The notes under the pieces are model-generated. The model was not told where the DNA came from. It did no database searches and was given only the letters and a program-made list of their open reading frames with translations. A program made the position numbers and the translations under genes. DNA of 64,000 bases, taken from the NCBI GenBank assembly GCA_041984235.1, contig JBHIYN010000006.1:186001-250000 (forward strand), given 5' to 3'. This document shows, piece by piece, positions 17,412-24,558 of this stretch. Each line of letters begins with the position of its first letter. The first letter of the stretch is position 1. Origin of the DNA: JBHIYN01 sp041984235. GTDB taxonomy: Bacteria; Pseudomonadota; Gammaproteobacteria; Ga0077536.

Positions 17412-20400
17412 GACGTGCGGTCCTCCTCGCCCGGCGCCGGGCGGGGTTGCTGCATCAGGCTCGCGTTACCCCCGATGGCGGCGGTATTGACGGTCACTGT
17501 CTGCTCGGTGGCGAAGCGCAGCAGGTAATGGGGTCCGCCGGCCTTGGGCCCGGTGCCCGACAGGCCGCGGCCACCGAACGGCTGAACCCCGACCACCGCG
17601 CCGATCATGTCACGGTTGACGTAGACGTTGCCGGCGCCGAAACGCCGCGCGATGTCGGCCGCGCGCCGCTCGATGCGGCTGTGCACGCCGAGCGTCAGGC
17701 CGTAGCCGAGCGCCTCGAGATCGTCGAGCAGCCCGGGCAACGCCGACGCGCGATAGCGCAGCACGTGCAACACGGGTCCGAAGATCTCGCCCTCGAGCTC
17801 GCCAAGATGATCGATCCGGATCACCGCCGGCGGTACGAACAGGCCCTCGCCCTGCCCGGTGGCATGGCCGCGCAAGAGCAGCCGGCCGGCGGCCGCGCAG
17901 CGCGCGATGTAATCCTCGATCGCGTCGCGCGCGCGGCCGTCGATGACCGGCCCCATGTCACTGTCGAGGCGTTCCGGCGCGCCCGTGGTCCAGTACTCGA
18001 GATGGCCCAGCAGCAGGGACAGCACGCGCTCGGCGCAGTCTTCCTGCAAACACAGCACGCGCAATGCCGAGCAGCGCTGGCCGGCGCTGTTGAAGGCCGA
18101 ACGCACCGCGTCGCGCACGACCTGCTCGGGCAGCGCCGAGCTGTCGACGATCATGGCGTTGACCCCACCGGTCTCGGCGATCAGGACCGCCAGCGGCGCG
18201 TCGCGCGCGGCCAGGCGCCGGTTGATGGCCTGCGCAGTCGCTGTCGACCCGGTGAAGGCGACACCGGCCACGCGCGGGTCGTCGAGCAGGCCGGCGCCGA
18301 GCTGCGGACCGTCGCCCGGCAACAGGCCGAGCACCGCCGGCGGCACGCCCGCGGCGTGCAGCAGCGCGGTCACGCGCGCCGCGGTGAGGGACGTCTGCTC
18401 GGCCGGCTTGGCGATGACCACGTTGCCGGCAGCGAGCGCGGCGGCGACCTGGCCGGTGAAGATCGCGACCGGAAAATTCCACGGGCTGATACACACGAAC
18501 ACCCCGCGCGCGCGCCAGCGCAGCTGGTTGCTCTCGCCCGTGGGGCCCGGCAGGTCGCGGGGATGCGCGAACAGCCGCCGTGCCTCGTCCGCGTAATAAC
18601 GCAGGAAGTCGATCGCCTCGCGCACGTCGTCGTGGCCGTCGGCCAGGGTCTTGCCGGCCTCGAGCACGGTCAGCGCGGTGAGCTCGGCGGCGTGTGCCTC
18701 GAGCGCATCGGCCGCTCGTTCGAGGATGGCGGCGCGCTCTGCGACCGCGGTATCCGCCCAGGCGCGCGCCGCGCCGGCGGCGATGTCGAGTGCGCGGCCG
18801 GCCAGTTCCGGCGTGGCGTCGGCCACGCTGCCGACCCGCTCCGCCGGCCGCGCCGGGTTGCGCACCGCGCGCGCGGCACCCGGGACAGGCACGCCGTCGA
18901 CCAGCGCCGTGGCCCGCGGCGGCTCGGCGCGCAGCCGTTCGATGGCCTGCATCAGCGGCCGGCGATCCGCCGCACTGGCGAAGTTGAGACCACGCGCGGC
19001 GACACGGGCGGGGCGGAACAGGTCCGGCGGACGCACCACGCCCGGATCGGCCGGTGCCGCGGCGCTCGCGAGCGGGTCGGCGACCAGCACGTCGATCGGC
19101 AGCGCTGCGTCGCTGATGCGATTGACGAACGAGGTGTTGGCCCCATTCTCCAGCAGTCGCCGCACGAGGTAGGGCAGCAGGTCCTCGTGCGCCCCGACCG
19201 GCGCGTAGACACGGCACGGTACGGGCGCACCGGTGACCTCGGCGAGGCTCTCATAGAGCGCCTCGCCCATGCCGTGCAGGCGCTGGAACTCGAATGCGCG
19301 GTCACCGGCATGGGCCAGGATCCAGGCGACCGTGTGTGCGTTGTGGGTGGCAAAGCGCGGCACCAGCGAGGCGCCCTCCTCCAGCAGGTAACGGGCGCAG
19401 GCGAGGTAGGACACGTCGGTGTGGCACTTGCGCGTGAACACCGGGTAGTCGGCCAGCCCCTGTTGCTGCGCACGCTTGATCTCGGAGTCCCAGTAGGCGC
19501 CCTTGACCAGGCGCACCGGCACCCGCACGCCGTGCGCCGCGGCCAGCGCCTGCAGCCAGGCGAGCACCGCCGGGGCGCGCTTCTGATAGGCCTGCACGGC
19601 AAGGCCGAGGCCGTCCCAGCCGGCCAGCCGCGCATCGCCCCTGACACGCTCGAACACGGCCAGGGTCAGCGCCAGGCGATCGGCTTCCTCCGCGTCGACC
19701 GTCAGGCTCACGCCGGCCGCACGCGCGTCCAGCGCGAGGGTCATCAGCGCGTCACCGACGGCGGCCAGCGCGCGCGTCTCGTGCGCGAACTCGAAGCGCG
19801 GCCACAGCGCCGAGAGCTTGACCGAGACCTCGGCGTCGGCGTGCGACGGCGCGTCGGCGCCGGCGCGCCGGATCGCGTGGCGATACGCGGCCAGGTAGCG
19901 CCGCGCGTCGGCCGCGGTCAGCGCGGCCTCGCCGAGCATGTCGAACGAGAAGCGGGCACCGGCGAAGGCCGGCGCCGCGGCACGCGCCAGGGCCTGCCCG
20001 ATGTCGCGCCCGAGCACGAAGCCATCGGCCATGACGCTCATCGCCGCGCGCAGCGCGCCGCGCAGCACGGGCTCCTCCAGGCGTGCCAGTACCCGGCCGA
20101 GCAGGGCCGCCGGATCGCCGATGCCGCCCTGCCCCGCTTCCAGCACCCGGCCGCTCAGCATCAGCGCCCAGGTCGAGGCATTGACGAACAGCGACTCGCT
20201 GAGTCCCAGGTGACGGCGCCAGTCCGCGCCGCCCACGCGTTCGGCGATCAGCGCGTCGACGGTAGCCGGGTCCGGAATGCGCAGCAGGGCCTCGGCCAGG
20301 CACATCAGCACCGTGCCCTCCTGCGAGGACAGGTCGTAGTGTCGCAGGAAGGCCTGCAGCCCGCCCTCGTCCCGCCGGCGCGCGCGCACGCGCCCGACCA

Positions 20401-20542
20401 GCGCGGCGGCGGTTTCCGTCACCTGCCGCTCGCGGCCCGCCGCGGCACGCGCGCCCGCTCGCAGGCGCGCCAGCGCCGCGTCTTCCGCGACCAGCCAGTA
20501 GCGGTCGATGTCCGCGCGTTCCCGCGTCAGCCCTTCGCTCAT
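17408..20542 (-). CDS. putA: bifunctional proline dehydrogenase / P5C dehydrogenase PutA
   Basis: The 1044-residue protein oxidises proline to glutamate in two steps. The proline dehydrogenase barrel occupies roughly residues 150-470 and includes VRLVKGAYWDSEIKRAQ and the FAD-contacting LVPRFATHNAHTVAW. The aldehyde dehydrogenase half runs from about 550 to 1010, with CISPWNFPVAIFTGQ, GSTATAQAINR and the catalytic Cys824 in GQRCSALRV. No N-terminal ribbon-helix-helix is present, so unlike E. coli PutA this short form should not repress its own gene. The frame opens with GTG 20551, but ATG 20542 with a G-rich site is preferred. The LLM gene follows with a four-base overlap. Confidence 0.95.
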   Translation of the reverse strand: MSEGLTRERADIDRYWLVAEDAALARLRAGARAAAGRERQVTETAAALVGRVRARRRDEGGLQAFLRHYDLSSQEGTVLMCLAEALLRIPDPATVDALIAERVGGADWRRHLGLSESLFVNASTWALMLSGRVLEAGQGGIGDPAALLGRVLARLEEPVLRGALRAAMSVMADGFVLGRDIGQALARAAAPAFAGARFSFDMLGEAALTAADARRYLAAYRHAIRRAGADAPSHADAEVSVKLSALWPRFEFAHETRALAAVGDALMTLALDARAAGVSLTVDAEEADRLALTLAVFERVRGDARLAGWDGLGLAVQAYQKRAPAVLAWLQALAAAHGVRVPVRLVKGAYWDSEIKRAQQQGLADYPVFTRKCHTDVSYLACARYLLEEGASLVPRFATHNAHTVAWILAHAGDRAFEFQRLHGMGEALYESLAEVTGAPVPCRVYAPVGAHEDLLPYLVRRLLENGANTSFVNRISDAALPIDVLVADPLASAAAPADPGVVRPPDLFRPARVAARGLNFASAADRRPLMQAIERLRAEPPRATALVDGVPVPGAARAVRNPARPAERVGSVADATPELAGRALDIAAGAARAWADTAVAERAAILERAADALEAHAAELTALTVLEAGKTLADGHDDVREAIDFLRYYADEARRLFAHPRDLPGPTGESNQLRWRARGVFVCISPWNFPVAIFTGQVAAALAAGNVVIAKPAEQTSLTAARVTALLHAAGVPPAVLGLLPGDGPQLGAGLLDDPRVAGVAFTGSTATAQAINRRLAARDAPLAVLIAETGGVNAMIVDSSALPEQVVRDAVRSAFNSAGQRCSALRVLCLQEDCAERVLSLLLGHLEYWTTGAPERLDSDMGPVIDGRARDAIEDYIARCAAAGRLLLRGHATGQGEGLFVPPAVIRIDHLGELEGEIFGPVLHVLRYRASALPGLLDDLEALGYGLTLGVHSRIERRAADIARRFGAGNVYVNRDMIGAVVGVQPFGGRGLSGTGPKAGGPHYLLRFATEQTVTVNTAAIGGNASLMQQPRPAPGEEDRTS

Positions 20543-20628
20543 GTGCCACACGCCCCCGCATTAACGCGTGCCCTGGCCTGATCCTAGCGTGCGCGACGGG
20601 CGCCGTCCGTGAGCCGCCGCGAGTCGTT

Positions 20629-20634
20629 TATCAT
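20629..20634 (+). promoter_or_regulatory. possible -10 element of the CoA transferase gene
   Basis: TATCAT lies 28 bases before ATG 20663, between divergent putA and the CoA transferase. No -35 match is evident. Confidence 0.35.
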
Positions 20635-20662
20635 GCGCGCTCGTTCCAGGCCCGGCAGCACC

Positions 20663-21862
20663 ATGTCCATCGAATCCAATCGTGGCCCCGGCGGCCCGCG
20701 CGTGCTCGACGACGTGCGCGTACTCGACTTCAGCGCCATCATCGCCGGCGCCTACTGTACGCGCATGATGGCCGACCTCGGTGCGGACGTGCTCAAGGTC
20801 GAGCCGCCGGGCGGCGAGATGATGCGCCACATCGCCCCCATGCGCGGCGACACCAGCGCCGTGTTCAGTGCGCTCAACAGCGGCAAGCGCAGCCTGGTAC
20901 TGGATCTCAAGCAGGCCGCCGCAATCGATCTGTGCAAGCGCCTGGTCGAGCGCTACGACGTGGTGGTGGAGAACTTCGCGCCGGGCGTGATGGCGCGGCT
21001 GGGCCTCGACTACGCGACCCTGAGCGCGATCAATCCGCGCCTGGTGATGTGCTCGGTGTCCGGCTACGGACAGACCGGCCCGGGTGCCAGGCGGCCCGCC
21101 TTCGCGCCCATCGTGCAGGCCATGAGCGGCTTCGACATGGTCACGCTGGGCTGCCAGCCGGGGCTGGAGCGCCCGCTCAACATGGGCCTGCCGGTGGCCG
21201 ACACCACCGCCGCGCAGCAGGCTTTCGGCGCGGTCGTCGCCGCGCTCTACTACCGCGCGCGGACCGGGCAGGGACAGTACATCGACATCGCCATGCTCGA
21301 CAGCCTGATCGCGACCATGCACCGTGATTTCCAGACCGCCATGCAGCCGGAGAGCATCGACCGCATCTACGGCCCGCTGGAAACCGCCGACGGCTTCATC
21401 ATGGCCATGCCGCTGTCGCAGGGCCAGTTCGAGGACCTGGTCGAGTGCATCGGCCGGCCCGAGCTGCTGGCCGACGAGCGTTTCAACACCATGCGCCGGC
21501 GTTTCGACCACTACAACGAGCTGATGGCGATCACCGAGGCGTGGACGCGGCGCCACCGCCAGGCCGAGGTGCTCGCCGCGCTGGAGGCCGCGCACATCCC
21601 GTGTGCGCCCTACCGCACGCTGGCCGAGGCCGCCGAGGACCCGCAGCTCGCGCACCGCGGCATGCAGACCGAGGTGGTCGACGCCGCCGGACCGCTGCGC
21701 GTACCGAACACGCCGTTCCTGTTCTCCGCCACCCAGGCCGCGGTGCGTCCCGAGGTCGCGGACCTCGGCGAGCACACGCGCAGCGTGCTCGGCGACGAGC
21801 TCGGCCTCGACGGTGAGCGTATCGCCGCGCTGTCCGCGGCGGGTGTCATCAACCCGCCGTGA
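20663..21862 (+). CDS. family III acyl-CoA transferase (CaiB/BaiF/Frc-like)
   Basis: The 399-residue protein matches family III CoA transferases. It opens VLDDVRVLDFSAIIAGAYCTRMMADLGADVLKVEPP. It has NSGKRSLVLDLK and the catalytic aspartate in LPVADTTAAQQAFG followed by RTGQGQYIDIAMLDS. Such enzymes move CoA between carboxylic acids through an aspartyl mixed anhydride in the cytosol. Substrate choice (formate, carnitine, bile acid, succinate-derived and so on) cannot be inferred. ATG 20663 matches the family length. The gene converges on the methyltransferase of the CphA-like set with a 16-base gap. Confidence 0.88.
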   Translation: MSIESNRGPGGPRVLDDVRVLDFSAIIAGAYCTRMMADLGADVLKVEPPGGEMMRHIAPMRGDTSAVFSALNSGKRSLVLDLKQAAAIDLCKRLVERYDVVVENFAPGVMARLGLDYATLSAINPRLVMCSVSGYGQTGPGARRPAFAPIVQAMSGFDMVTLGCQPGLERPLNMGLPVADTTAAQQAFGAVVAALYYRARTGQGQYIDIAMLDSLIATMHRDFQTAMQPESIDRIYGPLETADGFIMAMPLSQGQFEDLVECIGRPELLADERFNTMRRRFDHYNELMAITEAWTRRHRQAEVLAALEAAHIPCAPYRTLAEAAEDPQLAHRGMQTEVVDAAGPLRVPNTPFLFSATQAAVRPEVADLGEHTRSVLGDELGLDGERIAALSAAGVINPP

Positions 21863-21878
21863 TCGGTCGTTGCACCGC

Positions 21879-22601
21879 TCACGCGCGGTGCGCGCTGATG
21901 AAGTAGAGCTCCCAGTTCATGGCCACGCCGCCCGCGACTTCGCGCACGCCGAGCTGCTGCGTGATCGCCTGCGTCACCGCCGCCGCGTCCAGCGTGCGTA
22001 TGTCGAACAGGGCGCGGCAGAACTCGCCCATCCGGGCGCGGTCGGCAAATCGCCAGGCATAGGCCATGCGCTCGGCGCGTTCGATCGCGAACCCGGCCTC
22101 GGCCAGCGCACGCGGCGTACTCTGGTCGAGGTAGCGGCCCTGGTGTCCGGTGCTGTTGTGCGCACCGACAAAGCCGTCGAGAAAGCGCGCCACGGCCGCG
22201 TCGCGATGCACGTCGGCCAGCAGCAGGCGCCCGTGCGCGCGGAGCACGCGGTGCAACTCCGCGTACAGCGGCCGGCGCGCCGGCAGATGATGCACGCCGG
22301 CGATGCTGACCGCGACGTCGATGCTGCCGTTCGCGAACGGCAACGGCAGCAGGCCGCCGCTGTCGCTCGCACCGTGGGCGTTGAAGCTCGCGCAGGGTTC
22401 ACAGGGCGCGTACACCACGCCCTCGGGCAGGTAGCGCCGCAGGTAGCCACCGCCGGCCGGGATGTCGGCCAGCGTCTCGCCGCGCCGCGGCGCGGCGCAT
22501 GCCACGGCGAGCGTGAATTCCTCGCGGCGGGCATCGGGCCAGCGGCGCATGGCGTCGTCATAAGCCGCGCCGCGCGCGGCGAAGACGTCTTCATAGCTCA
22601 T
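21879..22601 (-). CDS. SAM-dependent methyltransferase overlapping the CphA-like ligase
   Basis: The 240-residue product has a class I methyltransferase fold with an atypical motif I (LADIPAGGGYLRRYLP). The glycine-rich turn is present, but the usual acidic residue is shifted. It then shows PLPFANGSIDVAVSIAGVHH at motif IV and LHRVLRAHGRLLLADVHRD after motif VI. Its ATG overlaps the ligase stop by four bases (ATGA), which suggests coupled translation and a shared pathway. The ligase-like neighbour makes peptide N- or O-methylation a reasonable guess, but the sequence does not establish the acceptor. The stop is at 21879, facing the convergent CoA transferase. Confidence 0.72.
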   Translation of the reverse strand: MSYEDVFAARGAAYDDAMRRWPDARREEFTLAVACAAPRRGETLADIPAGGGYLRRYLPEGVVYAPCEPCASFNAHGASDSGGLLPLPFANGSIDVAVSIAGVHHLPARRPLYAELHRVLRAHGRLLLADVHRDAAVARFLDGFVGAHNSTGHQGRYLDQSTPRALAEAGFAIERAERMAYAWRFADRARMGEFCRALFDIRTLDAAAVTQAITQQLGVREVAGGVAMNWELYFISAHRA

Positions 22602-24394
22602 CGTGCACCGCGCTTCGCCGCCAGCACCGCGAGCACGCGCGAGGCGACCGTCCCGGCCGTGACCCCGTCCAGCACGGCCCGGGCGTGGGCACACAGCAGT
22701 TCGCGCAACGGCGCCTCGACGACATGGCCGGCCGCCAGGGCGACGGCGTCGAAACGATCCAGCGGCAAGCCGTCTGCAACCAGCTCGCGGGCCGCCGCGC
22801 GTACCACCAGCGCGGTGCAGGACGGGTCGAGCAGCAGGGCCGTGACCCGCTGGTGGAGGCTCGCCCCGGGCGCACAGCGCGACGCGTCACCGAGCTGCGT
22901 CAGGACGCCGTCGGTGCAGCCGACTTCGCCGTCCGGCGTACGCAGGGCCGCGACCAGCAGCGGCGGCAGGGTCATGTCTTCGTCGACCACGAGCACGCTG
23001 GGCACGCGGCCGTCGCAGCCGGGTGCGAAACGATGCGCCAGGATCAGCTCGGCACGCGCATCGGAGGAGAAGCCGGGCGCGGCGTTGACCTCGATCACCG
23101 CGCCGCCGCCTTCGCGCCAGGAGCGGGCGATGTCGGTGGTGACGAAATCGATGCCCAGGGTGTCGATGCGAAACCCGCGCGCGAGGGTCTCGGCCAGGGC
23201 GCGGTTGTCGGGGTGAATGGTGGCGCTCAGATCCTCGATCGTGGCGCCCGTGGCGACGTTGGCGATGTCGCGCAGCGCCACCCGCGCACCGGCAGGCGGG
23301 ATCTCGCCGGGGGTCAGGCCCTGGCGCGCCAGCACCGCCAGCAGATCGTCGTCGAGCCCGATGCGGGCAAAGAAGCCGGACGCGACCGCGCCCTCGTCAC
23401 GGTCCGCGTTGGCGGCTTCGATCAGGGCGGCCACGCTGTTTTCCCCGTCACCGATGACGGACGGCGCGATACGCCGCACCACCCACGCCAGCCGCCCGCC
23501 GACCACCGCCAGGCGATGGTCGTCGCCGGCCACGTGACGCTCGATCAGCACGCCGCGCGTCGCCCGCTGGCGGGCCTGCTCGAAGGCCGCGCGCAGGCGC
23601 AGCTCGTCACCGATGGCAGCGGTGACACCGGCCCCCTTGCCGCCCTCCACGGGCTTCACCACCAGCGGATAGCCGAGCTCGCGCGCGGCGGCGAGCGCGC
23701 CTTCGAGATCGTGGGTCAGGCGGTGCTCGACGCCGGGCAGGCCGAGGGCGGTGACGAGCTGGTTGGAGAGATACTTGTCGTTGCTCAGCCGTACCCCGGT
23801 GGTGGCGTCGTACTGGCTGGCCGTGCCGGAGCCGTGGAAGCCGAGGCGTCCCTGGCCATACAGGCGGGTGCGCGTGCCGACCGCGAGCGGATAGACGGGA
23901 ATGCCGCGCCGCGCCGCGGCCCGCGCGAAGGCCCGGGTCAGTCCGTCCGGGCGCAGCAGCGCGACGACACGATCCGCCTCGCTCACGAAGCTGCCGAGAT
24001 CGACGTCGCCGGCAGGCGCACACAATCGCAGCGCCAGGGCGACGCCACTGCGCAGGGCGTGGCGCGCCGCGCGCGCATCGTCGTAGGCGGCGATCAGCCG
24101 GCACTGTGCGGGCGTCGCAGCCTCCGCGGCGACGACGCCAAGGCCGTCTTCGCCGCGCGGATCGTTGAACGCCTGCGCGCAGCATGCGGCCAGCCCGGGG
24201 AAGGACAGCGCCCCCGGCGGCAGCGCCAGCCGCGCGCGGAAGTCCTGCGGAAGACGGGCCACCAGGCGCGCCTGGAGCGCGTCGGCGGCCGGCACCGCCT
24301 GCGCCGGCAGCACGAACTCGGCCACCACGGCCGCGTGTGGCGCTAGCAGGCTGGGGCCGGGATAGAGCGATAAATCGAGGTGTACTGGCGCCAT
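22598..24394 (-). CDS. short cyanophycin-synthetase-like ATP-grasp ligase with decayed Mur-ligase half
   Basis: The 598-residue protein resembles the first two thirds of CphA. Residues 1-165 form the CphA N-terminal domain (YPGPSLLAPHAAVVAEF; LIAAYDDARAARHALRSGVAL). Residues 200-445 form an ATP-grasp domain with LSNDKYLSNQL, LVVKPVEGGKGAGVT (Lys247, glycine loop 250-257) and the metal-binding EVNAAPG (435-441). Residues 465-598 align in outline with the CphA Mur-ligase domain (TDGVLTQLGD; ALLLDPSCTALVVRAAAREL; FDAVALAAGHV), but the GTNGKTT P-loop is absent. It should use one ATP site to form amide bonds between amino acids or peptides. CphA2-type proteins with only one active site are a precedent. 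The methyltransferase gene overlaps it by four bases. Confidence 0.78.
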   Translation of the reverse strand: MAPVHLDLSLYPGPSLLAPHAAVVAEFVLPAQAVPAADALQARLVARLPQDFRARLALPPGALSFPGLAACCAQAFNDPRGEDGLGVVAAEAATPAQCRLIAAYDDARAARHALRSGVALALRLCAPAGDVDLGSFVSEADRVVALLRPDGLTRAFARAAARRGIPVYPLAVGTRTRLYGQGRLGFHGSGTASQYDATTGVRLSNDKYLSNQLVTALGLPGVEHRLTHDLEGALAAARELGYPLVVKPVEGGKGAGVTAAIGDELRLRAAFEQARQRATRGVLIERHVAGDDHRLAVVGGRLAWVVRRIAPSVIGDGENSVAALIEAANADRDEGAVASGFFARIGLDDDLLAVLARQGLTPGEIPPAGARVALRDIANVATGATIEDLSATIHPDNRALAETLARGFRIDTLGIDFVTTDIARSWREGGGAVIEVNAAPGFSSDARAELILAHRFAPGCDGRVPSVLVVDEDMTLPPLLVAALRTPDGEVGCTDGVLTQLGDASRCAPGASLHQRVTALLLDPSCTALVVRAAARELVADGLPLDRFDAVALAAGHVVEAPLRELLCAHARAVLDGVTAGTVASRVLAVLAAKRGAR

Positions 24395-24519
24395 GACGGC
24401 GGTCCGCGCCTGCCGCGGGCTCCGGGGGAATCAGGCCGTCGATGGTACCGAAGGCGAGCGGCGCGCGGTAAGGGCGGGTGGCGATCCGTTCTGGGCGCCC
24501 TCGGCATTCGGTCGCCAGA

Positions 24520-24551
24520 CTCCCGCACCGGGTTCGCGCCCGGCGCGGGAG
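24520..24551 (-). other. strong RNA hairpin between the receptor and ligase genes
   Basis: Arms at 24520-24532 and 24539-24551 form a 13-bp stem around a six-base loop. One pair is a G-U wobble only when read on the minus strand, which supports function in the minus-strand transcript. It starts eight bases after the receptor stop codon. No U-run follows, so it could stabilise the receptor mRNA end or partly limit readthrough into the ligase gene. Confidence 0.5.
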
Positions 24552-24558
24552 CCGACGT

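Noticed and set aside
17447..20581. A 1044-codon open frame antisense to putA
   Set aside because: It mirrors codon positions of putA, is dominated by Arg, Gly, Ala, His and Gln, and has no recognisable domain. High GC content produces such frames by chance.
24531..24545. GGTTCG-like sequence in the ligase upstream spacer as a tRNA T-loop
   Set aside because: No acceptor stem, anticodon arm or CCA fits; the bases belong to the hairpin at 24520-24551.
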